A stretch of 59,480 nucleotides of DNA from Erythrobacteraceae bacterium (GTDB lineage Bacteria; Pseudomonadota; Alphaproteobacteria; Sphingomonadales; Sphingomonadaceae). Positions within the stretch are counted from its first letter, which is position 1. Each line of letters starts with the position of its first letter. This document shows positions 36,483 through 49,177 of this stretch, piece by piece. The notes beneath the pieces are model-generated. The model did no database searches, was not told where the DNA came from, and saw nothing but the letters and a program-made list of their open reading frames with translations. Both the position numbers and the translations under genes were made by a program. Where the stretch lies: positions 1 through 59,480 of the forward strand of contig JAIYAL010000116.1 in NCBI GenBank assembly GCA_027489095.1. The letters run 5' to 3'.

Positions 36483-37835
36483 TTGACCAACTTGTCTTCG
36501 CCCCGTCGTCCGGCCCGCTTTGCGCGCCAGCTTGCCTTGGCCGTGGCGCTCGCCAGCGGCACCGCATTGCTCGCCGTCCCCGGCTTTGCCGACGTGGCCT
36601 ATGCCCAGAAGAAAAAGAAAGACGAAAAGCAGGAGGCCGCCAAGCCGGTCTACAGCAAGGCGTTCGTCGACGCCTACACCCCGCTCGAGACGGCGATCAA
36701 GGCGCCCGGTGCCGATGTTGTCTCGCTCAAGCCGCAGATCAACGCACTGGCGCCGCTCGCCGTCTCGCCCGACGAGAAGCTGGTGACCGGCGTATTGATG
36801 TATAACGCCGCGATCGGCGCCAAGGATCCGGTGCTGCAGCTTCAGGGTGTCGAGTTGATGCTTGCCAGCGGCAAGCCCGCCGGTGATGAGCTCAGCCGCT
36901 ACAATGTCGTAGCGTCGCAGATCGCCGGTCAGCTCGAGCAGTTCGACAAGGCGCGCGGCTACCTGCAAAAGGCGATCGATTCAGGCTACAGTCCGCAGGG
37001 CATCTCCATCGCCGACCTGCAGCTGAGCATGGCCGAATTCTACTTTTCCGAGAAGCGCGATCAGGAGGGGCTGAACTACCTCTCTGAAGCGATCGCCGCG
37101 CGCAAGGCGCAAGGCGCATCGGTCGACGAGCGGTGGTATCGCCGCGGAGTTGCGGTCGCCTATAACGGCGAGATCGTTCCGCAGGTCTACGACTTCGTGG
37201 AGGGCTGGGTATCGACATATCCGACCACCGCGAACTGGCGTGATGCTGTCAACTTGACCCGGAACCTCAACGAATTCGAGGCGCCGATCATGCTCGACCT
37301 GTTCCGTCTCGGCGACCGGGTGGATTCGATCAATGCCAAGAACGACTATGTCTATTACATCGAGGCCGCCGACACGCGCCGTCTCCCGGCCGAGGTCAAG
37401 CGGGTGATCGATGAAGCCTATACGCGCGGTGTGATCGCCAAGGGCAGCGACAGCTGGATCGAGGAGCAATACAAGCTCGCCAGCGGCCTGGTGGTGCAGG
37501 ACAAGACGGCCTTGCCGGTGCTCGAACGCGACGCCAATGCCCCCACGGCGCAGCTGCGCACCGTGTTGGCAGCGGCCGACGCCTTCCTGAGCCACGATGA
37601 ATTCGCCAAGGCCGCCGGCTTCTATGAGCGGGCGCTCGGTATGACAGGCGCCGACCGTAACCTCGTGCTGTCCCGCCTGGGCATCGCGCAGGTCGGTGTC
37701 GGCAACTTCGCAGGGGCGCGCGAATCCTTCGCCAAGGTCGAGGGGCCGCGCGTGCCGGTCGCGAGGCTGTGGAGCGCCTACGCGGGTCAAAAGGCCGCCG
37801 AGGCCTCTGCAACGGCCCCTGCCACTGGCGGCTGA
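36483..37835 (+). CDS. Exported TPR-like helical-repeat protein
   Basis: A 450-residue protein with a signal peptide (basic RPARFARQ, hydrophobic LALAVALASGTALLAV, likely cleaved near residue 42) followed by a Lys-rich stretch and helical repeats of TPR character, for example EQFDKARGYLQKAIDSGYSP and DEFAKAAGFYERALGMTG with AGARESFAKVEGP. No catalytic motif is visible; a scaffold role in the periplasm is likely. The start is a TTG at 36483 with a perfect GGAGG five bases upstream. A hairpin-rich leader precedes it and a strong terminator follows, so it is a single-gene unit. Confidence 0.82.
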   Translation: MTNLSSPRRPARFARQLALAVALASGTALLAVPGFADVAYAQKKKKDEKQEAAKPVYSKAFVDAYTPLETAIKAPGADVVSLKPQINALAPLAVSPDEKLVTGVLMYNAAIGAKDPVLQLQGVELMLASGKPAGDELSRYNVVASQIAGQLEQFDKARGYLQKAIDSGYSPQGISIADLQLSMAEFYFSEKRDQEGLNYLSEAIAARKAQGASVDERWYRRGVAVAYNGEIVPQVYDFVEGWVSTYPTTANWRDAVNLTRNLNEFEAPIMLDLFRLGDRVDSINAKNDYVYYIEAADTRRLPAEVKRVIDEAYTRGVIAKGSDSWIEEQYKLASGLVVQDKTALPVLERDANAPTAQLRTVLAAADAFLSHDEFAKAAGFYERALGMTGADRNLVLSRLGIAQVGVGNFAGARESFAKVEGPRVPVARLWSAYAGQKAAEASATAPATGG

Positions 37836-37862
37836 CGACCCACAATTACGATGAGTTTGACG

Positions 37863-37896
37863 GAGCGCCGGGCTTTCGGGTCCGGCGCTCTTTTTT
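37863..37896 (+). terminator. Intrinsic terminator of the repeat-protein gene
   Basis: GAGCGCCGG (37863-37871) pairs with CCGGCGCTC (37882-37890), nine perfect base pairs, followed by TTTTTT (37891-37896). It lies 28 bases after the stop. Confidence 0.9.
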
Positions 37897-37959
37897 GTCA
37901 GGGCCGGTGCCAGAATTGCAACCGGAACCGCGCTTGCGGGAGCGCCTTTGCGCGCCTAA

Positions 37960-38928
37960 ATGGCGCTGATGAACGACCTCGCCAGCACACCGCAGCCGTC
38001 CGCCCCCGAAGAACGGCCCGCCCGTCAGCGCAAGCCCGACTGGATACGCGTGCGCGCGCCGGTCAGCGAGGGCTACAACGAAACACGCCGGCTGATGCGC
38101 GAATTGAACCTCCATACCGTGTGCGAGGAAGCGGCCTGTCCAAACATCGGCGAATGCTGGACAAAGAAACACGCCACGGTGATGATCCTCGGCGATGTCT
38201 GCACCCGGGCCTGCGCCTTCTGCAACGTCAAGACCGGGATGCCCAAGGCCGTCGATCCCTTTGAGCCCGAAAACACCGCGATCGCGGCGGCCAAGATGGG
38301 GCTGGAGCACATCGTCATCACCTCGGTCGATCGCGACGATCTGCCGGATGGCGGCGCCTCGCAGTTCGTCAAGGTGATCGAGGCGCTCCGTCGCACCACG
38401 CCCAAGACCACAATCGAAATCCTCACGCCCGATTTTCGCGGCAAAATGCGCCGCGCGGTGGAGATGATCTGCGAGGCGGGGCCGGACGTCTACAATCACA
38501 ACCTCGAGACCGTGCCACGGCTCTATCCCACGATCCGTCCTGGCGCGCGCTACTACGCATCGCTGCGTCTGCTTGAGGAGGTCAAAGCGCACAATCCGCT
38601 GATCTTCACCAAATCGGGGATCATGCTGGGGCTGGGCGAACAGCGCCTCGAAGTTCACCAGGTGATGGATGACATGCGCTGTGCGGACGTCGATTTCATC
38701 ACCATGGGGCAATATCTTCAGCCGACGCCCAAGCACGCCGCGGTTGAGGAATTCGTGACGCCCAAGGCCTTTGCCGCTTACGGCGCGATTGCACGGGCCA
38801 AGGGCTTCCTACAGGTCGCCGCGACCCCGCTCACGCGCTCAAGCTACCACGCGGGCGAGGATTTCGCTGTCATGCGCGCCGCGCGCGAAGACAAGCTGGC
38901 GCGCGCTGGAGCCAAGGTTCAGCTCTAG
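37960..38928 (+). CDS. lipA: Lipoyl synthase
   Basis: Radical-SAM enzyme that inserts two sulfurs into octanoyl groups to make lipoate, needed by the PDH complex encoded upstream. The 322-residue product has the auxiliary cluster Cys55/Cys60/Cys66 ([12 protein letters not shown]), the radical-SAM cluster Cys81/Cys85/Cys88 (CTRACAFC) and the C-terminal RSSYHAGE motif. ATG at 37960 is used; ATG at 37969 is equally possible and neither has a good ribosome site. It runs directly into a COQ10-like gene. Confidence 0.97.
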   Translation: MALMNDLASTPQPSAPEERPARQRKPDWIRVRAPVSEGYNETRRLMRELNLHTVCEEAACPNIGECWTKKHATVMILGDVCTRACAFCNVKTGMPKAVDPFEPENTAIAAAKMGLEHIVITSVDRDDLPDGGASQFVKVIEALRRTTPKTTIEILTPDFRGKMRRAVEMICEAGPDVYNHNLETVPRLYPTIRPGARYYASLRLLEEVKAHNPLIFTKSGIMLGLGEQRLEVHQVMDDMRCADVDFITMGQYLQPTPKHAAVEEFVTPKAFAAYGAIARAKGFLQVAATPLTRSSYHAGEDFAVMRAAREDKLARAGAKVQL

Positions 38929-39389
38929 TGCCCGGCATCCGCGAAACCCGCCGCCTGCCCTATAGCGCCGAACAGATGTTCGATCTGGTCGCGGACGTGG
39001 GACGCTATGGCGAGTTCCTGCCATGGGTGATCGCGACCCGCGTGCGATCGAATAACGAGACCGAGATGGTCGCGGACATGGTGGTGGGCTTCAAGGCTAT
39101 CCGTGAAAGCTTCACGTCGCGCGTCGCCAAGGTGCGCCCGCGCGAGATCGCGGTGCACTATGTCGACGGGCCGCTTTCCGATCTCGACAATGTCTGGACG
39201 TTTCGGGCCGTCGATGATCGCACCTGCGAGATCGACTTCCTCGTCGACTTTACCTTCAAGAACCGCCTCTTCGAGAGAATCGCGGGCCAGTATTTCGACA
39301 AGGCCTTCCGCAAAATGGTCGAGGCCTTCGAAACGCGCGCCGCGCAGCTTTACGGCAGCAGCAATTCGAGCGCGCAGAGCGTCGCCTGA
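38928..39389 (+). CDS. COQ10/RatA-like START-domain protein
   Basis: A 153-residue helix-grip protein that binds a hydrophobic ligand in its cavity. The pattern ETRRLPYSAEQMFDLVADV, YGEFLPWVIATRV, FTFKNRLFERIAGQYFD and KAFRKMVEAFETRA is the family core. In mitochondria COQ10 chaperones ubiquinone; the bacterial RatA name comes from a proposed ribosome-association activity. Ubiquinone handling is the likelier role here. The start is a GTG sharing one base with the lipA stop (TAGTG). Its 3' end overlaps pncC by 40 bases on the other strand. Confidence 0.9.
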   Translation: MPGIRETRRLPYSAEQMFDLVADVGRYGEFLPWVIATRVRSNNETEMVADMVVGFKAIRESFTSRVAKVRPREIAVHYVDGPLSDLDNVWTFRAVDDRTCEIDFLVDFTFKNRLFERIAGQYFDKAFRKMVEAFETRAAQLYGSSNSSAQSVA

Positions 39390-39862
39390 CGGCGGATCTC
39401 GGCGCGGCCGTCCGGGCCTTCGCCGCCTGCGAAGAACCTGAGCTCCCCTTCCGGTTCACCCGCTTCGTTGCGCAGCACTCTTGCGAAAACCACGGTGCCG
39501 ACCGGCTTGTTTGGGGTCCCGCCGCCGGGTCCCGCAACGCCGCTAATGGCGACCGCTACATCCGCCCGTGAGCGATCAAGCGCGCCTTTGGCCATCGCCC
39601 AGGCGCAGGCGATCGAAACCGCGCCGAAGGTCTCGATGATATCGCGCGAGACGCCCAACATCTCCATCTTGGCCTCATTCGAATAGGTGACGAAGCCGCG
39701 GTCGAGCACCGCTGAGGAGCCCGCGATCTCGGTCAGCGCGCCCGCGACGAGGCCGCCGGTGCAGCTTTCCGCGAGCGCAACCTTGCGGCCGCTAGCAATG
39801 TTCTCGGACACGACACGCGCGGCGAGCGCGGCGATATCATCGGGCAGGAGCGAGAGCGGCAT
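39350..39862 (-). CDS. pncC: CinA-family nicotinamide-nucleotide amidohydrolase
   Basis: Deamidates nicotinamide mononucleotide to recycle NAD. The 170-residue product corresponds to the stand-alone C-terminal CinA domain, with ALAESCTGGLVAGALTEIAGSS, the YSNEAKMEMLGV segment and AVAISGVAGPGGGTPNKPVGTV, all diagnostic. The N-terminal CinA domain of longer versions is absent, as is normal for PncC. ATG at 39860-39862. It overlaps the convergent COQ10-like gene by 40 bases. Confidence 0.93.
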   Translation of the reverse strand: MPLSLLPDDIAALAARVVSENIASGRKVALAESCTGGLVAGALTEIAGSSAVLDRGFVTYSNEAKMEMLGVSRDIIETFGAVSIACAWAMAKGALDRSRADVAVAISGVAGPGGGTPNKPVGTVVFARVLRNEAGEPEGELRFFAGGEGPDGRAEIRRQATLCALELLLP

Positions 39863-39869
39863 GTTCGGG

Positions 39870-40433
39870 TTATCGCTTGGGCGCGGGGGCCGGGGCTGCG
39901 GTGCAGACCGGGGGGGTGTTCACGTCCGATACCTCGACGAGCAAGGCGATAAGCCCGCCGACATTCTCGGTTGGCATCGGGCTGATCAGTTCGAGCCCCC
40001 GTTCGATCTTTCCGCAAGCGTCGGGTTTGATCTCTTCGGCGATCATCTGTCCGACCAGTTCGTCGACAAATGGACGCACCGCACTCTCGGGCATGGTGCT
40101 GAGCATCGCGCCGATGTCCATGCCGCCTGCCTCTTCGCCCGCGTTCTTCTGCGCCATGACGATCTTGAGCAGACGGAAGGCACCGGACCAGGCCTTGTTC
40201 TGGCCAGCGCGGAACGGGGCGACGAAGGCTTCGGCCTTGGTCGCCATGAAGCCGCTCCGCGACAGGCGGTTGGCGCAGACCGTGCGCGCCGCGTCGAAAG
40301 CGATCGGCATGGCGTAAACCGCTGCGTCAGAAACGTCGGCGGGAGCAGCGCAGCCCTGCTGCTGGGCCTGCGCGGCCTGGGCCGAGGTGAGTGCTGCAAG
40401 AGCGATCATGGGGGCGATCATGCGTCGGGTCAT
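39870..40433 (-). CDS. Exported protein of unknown function
   Basis: A 187-residue protein with a signal peptide (RRMIAPMIALAALTSAQAAQA, likely cleaved after AQA near residue 23), three Cys in the mature part, a largely helical middle (FRAGQNKAWSGAFRLLKIVM) and a Pro/Ala tail. No family was recognised. It lies between ispDF and pncC on the same strand with short gaps (12 and 7 bases), so the three may be co-transcribed. Confidence 0.72.
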   Translation of the reverse strand: MTRRMIAPMIALAALTSAQAAQAQQQGCAAPADVSDAAVYAMPIAFDAARTVCANRLSRSGFMATKAEAFVAPFRAGQNKAWSGAFRLLKIVMAQKNAGEEAGGMDIGAMLSTMPESAVRPFVDELVGQMIAEEIKPDACGKIERGLELISPMPTENVGGLIALLVEVSDVNTPPVCTAAPAPAPKR

Positions 40434-40445
40434 GGCGTGAAGTCC

Positions 40446-41618
40446 TCAGGAGGCGCGGGTGACGAGTACGATGGCTTGGGCAGCGATGCCTTCGCCGCGG
40501 CCGGTGAAGCCGAGTTTCTCGGTGGTGGTGGCCTTGATGCTCACGGCATCCTCGCCCACGGCCATGAGCCGCGCTACCTCGGCGCGCATCGCCGGGCGGT
40601 GCGGGCCGATCTTGGGAGCCTCGCAGATGAGGGTGAGGTCGACATTGGCGATGGCGTATCCGGCGGCGCGGGCAAGGCTCACCGCGTGCTCGAGGAACCG
40701 CCCCGAGCGCGCGCCGCGCCATTGCGGATCGCTCGGGGGGAAATGGGTGCCGATATCGCCTTCGCCGACCGCGCCGAGCACGGCATCGGTGATCGCGTGG
40801 AGCGCCACATCGGCATCGGAATGGCCCGCGAGGCCCTTGTCATGCGGGATGAGCACGCCGCCCAGCCACAGCTCCTCGCCGGCTTCGAGCCGGTGCACGT
40901 CGTAGCCCTGGCCGATACGGAAGGCGGGTGCTGCGGACATGTCAGCGAAATCCTCTGCAAAGGTGATTTTCCTCAGGCGCTCGTCCCCTTGGATGAGGGT
41001 GACTGAACCTCCGCTTGCCATCAAGACCTGCGCATCGTCGCCTGCATCGGGGGCACCGCGCCATGAGCGGTGGGCGGCGAGGATATCGGCGAAGCGGAAA
41101 GCTTGCGGGGTCTGGACGCGGCGCAGGGTCTCGCGTGCCGCCTTGCCCGCCATGCGCTCCGCCGCGTCGGCGATGGCGATGCTGTCGACGACTGGCAGGG
41201 CGGGGATCGCGCCGCGGACATTGTCCAGCGCCGCGAGCAGCCGCGCAATGACATCGCGCGGCAGGTCGGGGCGCGCGGCATCATGGATCAGCACGCGCTC
41301 CGGCGCGAACATCGCCAGCGCTTCGAGCCCGGCGCGCACCGAATCCTGCCGCGTCGCGCCGCCGGTGACGAGTTGCAGACCCGCGATGCCCGCCAGCGCC
41401 GTTGCTGCTTCGGCCTCGGCGTCGGGGGCGATCACCACTACGAGCAGATCGGCACCCGCGTGCGACAAAGCCTCAACCGACCAGCGCACCAGAGGCTTAC
41501 CGCGTAACATCCTGAATTGTTTAGGAGTTTCACCGCCAACGCGCAGACCCTTGCCCGCAGCGACCACGATTGCGGCAAACGGGGGGAGCAAGGAGGGCAG
41601 GCTGGAGGGGGTGACCAT
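40446..41618 (-). CDS. ispDF: Bifunctional IspD/IspF isoprenoid enzyme
   Basis: Catalyses two non-consecutive steps of the MEP isoprenoid pathway. Residues 1-225 are the cytidylyltransferase IspD ([30 protein letters not shown]). Residues 232-390 are the cyclodiphosphate synthase IspF with the zinc ligands Asp240 and His242 in [12 protein letters not shown], the [14 protein letters not shown] loop and the C-terminal [17 protein letters not shown]. The fused form is usual in alphaproteobacteria. ATG at 41616-41618. It is divergent from dusB. Confidence 0.96.
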   Translation of the reverse strand: MVTPSSLPSLLPPFAAIVVAAGKGLRVGGETPKQFRMLRGKPLVRWSVEALSHAGADLLVVVIAPDAEAEAATALAGIAGLQLVTGGATRQDSVRAGLEALAMFAPERVLIHDAARPDLPRDVIARLLAALDNVRGAIPALPVVDSIAIADAAERMAGKAARETLRRVQTPQAFRFADILAAHRSWRGAPDAGDDAQVLMASGGSVTLIQGDERLRKITFAEDFADMSAAPAFRIGQGYDVHRLEAGEELWLGGVLIPHDKGLAGHSDADVALHAITDAVLGAVGEGDIGTHFPPSDPQWRGARSGRFLEHAVSLARAAGYAIANVDLTLICEAPKIGPHRPAMRAEVARLMAVGEDAVSIKATTTEKLGFTGRGEGIAAQAIVLVTRAS

Positions 41619-41698
41619 CGGTGCGTTCGCTTAAGGTCTGGACGGCCTTTCGGCAATGCACTATGCGCTGCCCATATTTTAGGCACCCCCCCCGGATC

Positions 41699-42715
41699 AT
41701 GACCACGCTCCCCACCCCGCCGGCCCTGAAGCCGATCGCCATCGGCCCGGTGACCATTGCCGAGCCCGTGGTGCTCGCGCCGATGACGGGGGTGACCGAC
41801 ATGCCGTTCCGCACGCTGGTGCGCCGTTATGGCTCGGGCCTCAACGTCACCGAGATGGTCGCCAGCGAAGCCGCAATCCGCGAGACCCGCGTCAGCACGC
41901 AGAAGACCGCGTGGGACCGCATCGAGGAACCCGTTTCGATGCAGCTGGTCGGCTGCGATCCTGCCAGCATGGCCGAGGCGGCGAAGATTCAGGAAGGCAA
42001 TGGCGCCGCGATCATCGACATCAATTTCGGCTGCCCGGTGAGGAAGGTCGTCGGCCAGCTGGCAGGCTCCGCGCTGATGCGTGAAGTGCCGCTGGCCGTT
42101 CGTCTGATGGAGGCGACGGTCAAGGCCGTGAAGGTTCCGGTGACGGTCAAGATGCGGATGGGTTGGTGCCACGACAGCCTCAACGCGCCCGACCTTGCCC
42201 GTATGGCCGAGGATATCGGCGTCACGATGATCACTGTCCACGGTCGCACCCGCAACCAGATGTACAAGGGCAGCGCCGACTGGGCCTTCGTCCGCAAGGT
42301 CAAGGACGCGGTCAGCATCCCCGTCATCGTCAATGGCGACATCTGCACCATCGAGGACGCGGCACGCGCGCTCGAACAATCGGGTGCGGACGGGCTGATG
42401 ATCGGGCGCGGCGCCTATGGCAAGCCGTGGCTGCTGGGCCAAGTGATGCATTGGTGGCGCACCGGCGAGGCGCGGGCCACGCCGGGTATCGAGGAGCAAT
42501 ATGCCCTCGTCGTGGAACACTACCGCCGGATGCTCGATCACTACGGGCGCGACACCGGCGTGAAGATGGCGCGCAAGCACCTGGGCTGGTACACCAAGGG
42601 CCTGCATGGCTCGGCAGAGTTCCGCAATCAGGCCAACTTCATTGACGATGCAACCCAGGTGCTGGGCGAGATCGAGCGCTTCTATACGCCCTTTCTGATG
42701 CAGCAGGCGGCCTGA
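41699..42715 (+). CDS. dusB: tRNA-dihydrouridine synthase (DusB/NifR3 type)
   Basis: FMN enzyme that reduces uridines in the tRNA D-loop. The 338-residue product has [20 protein letters not shown], the catalytic Cys112 in [29 protein letters not shown] and the FMN-phosphate loop [19 protein letters not shown] at 41699 is preferred over an upstream start at 41621. It is the first gene of the classical nifR3-ntrBC unit; ntrB starts four bases after its stop. Confidence 0.94.
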   Translation: MTTLPTPPALKPIAIGPVTIAEPVVLAPMTGVTDMPFRTLVRRYGSGLNVTEMVASEAAIRETRVSTQKTAWDRIEEPVSMQLVGCDPASMAEAAKIQEGNGAAIIDINFGCPVRKVVGQLAGSALMREVPLAVRLMEATVKAVKVPVTVKMRMGWCHDSLNAPDLARMAEDIGVTMITVHGRTRNQMYKGSADWAFVRKVKDAVSIPVIVNGDICTIEDAARALEQSGADGLMIGRGAYGKPWLLGQVMHWWRTGEARATPGIEEQYALVVEHYRRMLDHYGRDTGVKMARKHLGWYTKGLHGSAEFRNQANFIDDATQVLGEIERFYTPFLMQQAA

Positions 42716-42718
42716 CGC

Positions 42719-43825
42719 ATGGCGAGCGCCGCTACGGGGCTTGATGAGGGGCGTCCCGATGCCCGCGCGCAGCTTGCCGGGCTGATCTTCGCGGTGGTGC
42801 TGATCGACCACGATGGCCGCATCGTCGAGGTTAACCATGCCGCCGAGGACCTTCTTGGAACCAGCGCGAACCGGCTTCTCGGAACGCGCCTGATCGATCG
42901 CATCGGCCCGCTTGATCCGCGCGTCGAGGCGCGTCTGGGGGTGAGCGACGATGCGCTGGTGGCGCGCGAGCTGGCGATCCGGGTTGGTCAGCACGACGCG
43001 CGCGTCAACCTCACCGCCTCGCCGCTCGTGGGCTATCCGGGCTGGCGGGTGGTGACGCTGTCGCAAATCGGTCACGACGAAGCGACCGGGCCGGCGGGCG
43101 GCGAAGGCCTGCTCGGCGCGCCGGCGGTGCTTGCGCACGAGATCAAGAACCCGCTCGCCGCAATCCGCGGAGCAGCGCAACTCGCGGCGCGCAAGCTCAA
43201 CCATGCCGACAAGAAGCTCGCGCGGATGATCACCGACGAGGTCGACCGCATCGCGCGGCTGATCGACCGGATGCAGCAATTGGGCAGCACACGGACCGGG
43301 CCTGTGGATGCCTGCAATCCGCACGAGGCGATCCGCGCTGCTGTCGCTACCATGCGCGCAGCCGGCGGCGAGGGCGACGGTATCGAAATCCGCGAGGAAT
43401 TCGATCCGTCGCTACCCCCTGTGCTCGCCAACCGCGACGCGCTCGAACAGGTGCTGATCAACCTTGTTTCCAACGCCCGCGATGCGGCGCGCGCGCAGGC
43501 TGGGCCAAAAACGCCGGGCGGCCTGATCATCGTTCAAACCCGCTTCGTCAGCGGCCTCGCCTTCAGCGCGATCCGCAACGGGCGCGCGGTGCCGCTGCCG
43601 ATCGAGATCACCGTCAGTGACAATGGCCCCGGCATCGATCCGGCGCTGCGCGATCACGTTTTCGAGCCCTTCGTCTCGTCCAAGCCCTCAGGGCAGGGCC
43701 TCGGCCTATCGCTGGTGAGGAAGCTGGTGCGCGATATGAACGGCAATGTCAGCCATGACCGCGATCAACGCAGCGGGCTTACCCATTTCCGCCTGCATCT
43801 GCCGCAAGCCCAGGACGTGAGCTGA
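42719..43825 (+). CDS. ntrB: Nitrogen-regulation sensor histidine kinase NtrB
   Basis: Cytoplasmic kinase/phosphatase that controls NtrC in response to PII. The 368-residue product has an N-terminal PAS domain (LIDHDGRIVEVNHAAEDLLG), the phospho-acceptor His140 in LAHEIKNPLAAIRGAAQL and a GHKL ATPase domain (NLVSNARDAARA, SDNGPGIDP, GQGLGLSLVRKL). There are no membrane segments, as expected. ATG at 42719, directly after dusB and three bases before ntrC. Confidence 0.94.
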   Translation: MASAATGLDEGRPDARAQLAGLIFAVVLIDHDGRIVEVNHAAEDLLGTSANRLLGTRLIDRIGPLDPRVEARLGVSDDALVARELAIRVGQHDARVNLTASPLVGYPGWRVVTLSQIGHDEATGPAGGEGLLGAPAVLAHEIKNPLAAIRGAAQLAARKLNHADKKLARMITDEVDRIARLIDRMQQLGSTRTGPVDACNPHEAIRAAVATMRAAGGEGDGIEIREEFDPSLPPVLANRDALEQVLINLVSNARDAARAQAGPKTPGGLIIVQTRFVSGLAFSAIRNGRAVPLPIEITVSDNGPGIDPALRDHVFEPFVSSKPSGQGLGLSLVRKLVRDMNGNVSHDRDQRSGLTHFRLHLPQAQDVS

Positions 43826-43828
43826 TCC

Positions 43829-45277
<1,449 letters not shown>

Positions 45278-45311
45278 CAGCGCATTGCGTGAGGGTGGCG
45301 TCAGTTTACCC

Positions 45312-45340
45312 TTGCAAATCTGCCACACCATTGTTGTAAA
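45312..45340 (+). promoter_or_regulatory. Possible ntrY promoter giving a very short leader
   Basis: TTGCAA (45312-45317), 17-base spacer, TGTAAA (45335-45340); each hexamer matches consensus at four of six positions. The ntrY ATG is only ten bases beyond the -10 and has no ribosome site, so any transcript from here would be nearly leaderless. Confidence 0.3.
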
Positions 45341-45349
45341 GCGGCAACG

Positions 45350-47587
45350 ATGGAGCAATCCCCGCCTCGCAACGTGACCAAAGCACCCTGGCAGCCGCCG
45401 CGCTGGTGGCGGCGCTTCATGATCGCGGCGCGGCGGGCGAATGTTTTCCCGTGGCTTGAGGGCATCGCCGTCGTGATGCTCGTCGCAGCGATTATCGCCA
45501 CATGGTCTGCCTTCAGTCGATCGGGCGCGCCCGTCGATCTCTTGCCGACGATGCAGGTCTCGGCGCTGCTGATGGCGACACTCGTGCCCGCGATGATGCT
45601 GCTGGTACTGATCGGCCGGCGCCTCGCTCTGCGTCGAGCGGCGGGCAGCACCGCGCGCCTTCACGTGCGGCTCGTGTTCTTCTTCTCGATGGTCGCCGCG
45701 GTGCCGACACTGCTGGTCGCCGGGTTCGCCGCCTTCCTGTTCCAGACCGGCGTCGACTTCTGGTTTTCCGACGAATCGCGCGGGCTGATGGAGAACGCTA
45801 ATGCGCTCGCCAAGAACTACTACGACGCCAACCAGCGCGGGGTCGAACAGAACACCATCACCATGGCCACCGATATGCGCGACATCCTCGCGCGGGTGCC
45901 GATCACCGATCCCGATTTCCCCGATTTCTACGCCTATCAGGCGCAAGCCCGCGAAATTTCCGAGAGCGCGGTGCTCCAGCGTATGCCCGACGGTTCATTC
46001 CGTACCGCAGCGGCGCTCAACCTCACCAAGGACAACAGCCCGCTCGCCTTCAGTCGTGCCGCGCTACCCCGGCTCGACCGCGGCGATCTTGCCGTGGTGG
46101 TCGGCAGCCCGGAGCGGATCGAGGCGCTTGTGCCGATCGATGCGCAGTCGGGCGTCTATCTTTACAACGCCCGCACCACCGAGGAGACGATGTTCAACTC
46201 GTGGTCGCGTGCGCAGTCGATCGTCACTGCCTACGACCGGTTGACGGGCAGCGCGCGCACGCTCCAGCTGCGCTTCAACATCGCGCTGGTGGCGGTGAGC
46301 CTGCTGCTGGTCGGCCTTGCGATCTGGTTTGCCTTGCGCTTTGCTGATCGGCAGGTTGAGCCGCTGACCGCCCTTGTCGGTGCTGCGCGCGAGGTGGGGC
46401 AGGGCAACTTCGCCCTCAGGCTCGAAGGGCGAACTGGTGCGGACGAGATCGGCCTGCTCAACCGCGCCTTCAATCGCATGACCGCCCAGCTCGATAAGCA
46501 GACCCAGGCCTTGGTCAGTGCGAACCGCCAGATCGACGACCGCCGCGCCTTCACCGAGGCGGTGCTTGAGTCTGTCACCGCAGGCGTGGTTTCCATCGAC
46601 GCCGATGCGCGGGTCACGCTGATGAACTCCTCTGCCCAGACGCTCCTTGCGCCGCAAGGCACAGGTGAGCACGCAGCAAACCTCACCGGCCAGGCGCTTG
46701 GCCTCCTGTCGCCCGAACTGGCCCGGGTGATCGCGGAGGGCAAGGAGCGTGCGGTCGTCACCCATGCCAAGGGCACGGAACTCCTGACCCTCGCAGTCAA
46801 GGTTGCGCCGGGCAAGAACGGCCACGTCATCACCTTTGAGGACATCACCCGCCAACTGCTCGACCAGCGCCAGGCGGCGTGGTCGGACGTGGCGCGGCGG
46901 ATCGCGCATGAGATCAAGAACCCGCTTACCCCGATCCAGCTCGCAACCGAGCGTTTGAAGCGGCGCTACCGCACGCAAGTTGGCGCCGAGGATCGCGACC
47001 TGTTCGACGAGCTCACCAGCACCATCGTCCGGCAGGTCGGGGGGCTCAGGGCGATGGTCGACGAGTTCTCGTCCTTTGCGCGCCTGCCCAAGCCGGTGTT
47101 CCGCGACGAGGATGCGCTCGATCTGGTCCGGCAAGCGGTGTTCCTCCAGGAAGTCGCCCATTCTGGAATTGCCTTCGCCGTGAGGTCATCGGAACTGATC
47201 GACCGCGAAGTTCGCTGCGATCGCCACCAGTTCGGTCAAGCCATGACCAACGTTCTCAAGAACGCCGTCGAAGCGGTCGAGGCGCGCGCGGCCGAGGGCA
47301 AGGGCGCCTTTGCGGGCGAAATCGCCGTGACCATGCGCGATGCCGGCGAGGCCGTCGTCGTCACCATCGAGGATAATGGCGTCGGACTTCCCGCCAATCC
47401 CGAGCGCCTTACCGAGCCCTATATCACTACCCGCGAGAAGGGCACCGGTCTCGGCCTCGCAATCGTCAACAAGATCGTCGACGAGCACGGCGGCGACATG
47501 AGCTTCGCCAGCGCGCCGAGCGGCGGCACCCGCGTGACCCTTCGCTTCGCCCGCAATCCCGTTCCCGTCGACGGGGGCAGCGTATGA
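45350..47587 (+). CDS. ntrY: Membrane sensor histidine kinase NtrY
   Basis: Membrane partner of NtrX, linked in alphaproteobacteria to nitrogen, redox and envelope responses. The 745-residue product has several N-terminal membrane segments (about residues 35-60, 62-85, 108-130) with a periplasmic part, another helix near 305-325, a HAMP domain (ADRQVEPLTALVGAAREVGQ), a PAS domain (SIDADARVTLMNSSAQTLL), the phospho-acceptor His520 in RIAHEIKNPLTPIQLATERL and a GHKL ATPase domain ending GTGLGLAIVNKIVDEHGG. The ATG at 45350 has no ribosome site; a GTG at 45374 is also unsupported. Confidence 0.93.
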   Translation: MEQSPPRNVTKAPWQPPRWWRRFMIAARRANVFPWLEGIAVVMLVAAIIATWSAFSRSGAPVDLLPTMQVSALLMATLVPAMMLLVLIGRRLALRRAAGSTARLHVRLVFFFSMVAAVPTLLVAGFAAFLFQTGVDFWFSDESRGLMENANALAKNYYDANQRGVEQNTITMATDMRDILARVPITDPDFPDFYAYQAQAREISESAVLQRMPDGSFRTAAALNLTKDNSPLAFSRAALPRLDRGDLAVVVGSPERIEALVPIDAQSGVYLYNARTTEETMFNSWSRAQSIVTAYDRLTGSARTLQLRFNIALVAVSLLLVGLAIWFALRFADRQVEPLTALVGAAREVGQGNFALRLEGRTGADEIGLLNRAFNRMTAQLDKQTQALVSANRQIDDRRAFTEAVLESVTAGVVSIDADARVTLMNSSAQTLLAPQGTGEHAANLTGQALGLLSPELARVIAEGKERAVVTHAKGTELLTLAVKVAPGKNGHVITFEDITRQLLDQRQAAWSDVARRIAHEIKNPLTPIQLATERLKRRYRTQVGAEDRDLFDELTSTIVRQVGGLRAMVDEFSSFARLPKPVFRDEDALDLVRQAVFLQEVAHSGIAFAVRSSELIDREVRCDRHQFGQAMTNVLKNAVEAVEARAAEGKGAFAGEIAVTMRDAGEAVVVTIEDNGVGLPANPERLTEPYITTREKGTGLGLAIVNKIVDEHGGDMSFASAPSGGTRVTLRFARNPVPVDGGSV

Positions 47588-47633
47588 ACCTGTCCCCGCT
47601 CGTCCCAGCACCCCCAGCCGAAGGAACCGCCCG

Positions 47634-49016
<1,383 letters not shown>

Positions 49017-49177
49017 CGCGTTCCGACGGACTGAGAATTTTGCGTCAAATCAATCCTTGTGCCTCGGCTATCGCGTCGCCATTATGCTTCATTGTAAGGC
49101 CGTTCATCACTCTCCAATCGCGTAGGCCTCACAAATGCGGACCGCAGAACCGGCCGCCAAGAACAGGAGCCACGACC

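Noticed and set aside
45320..45340. Possible sigma-54 promoter before ntrY
   Set aside because: The GG and GC core dinucleotides with ten-base spacing are not present.
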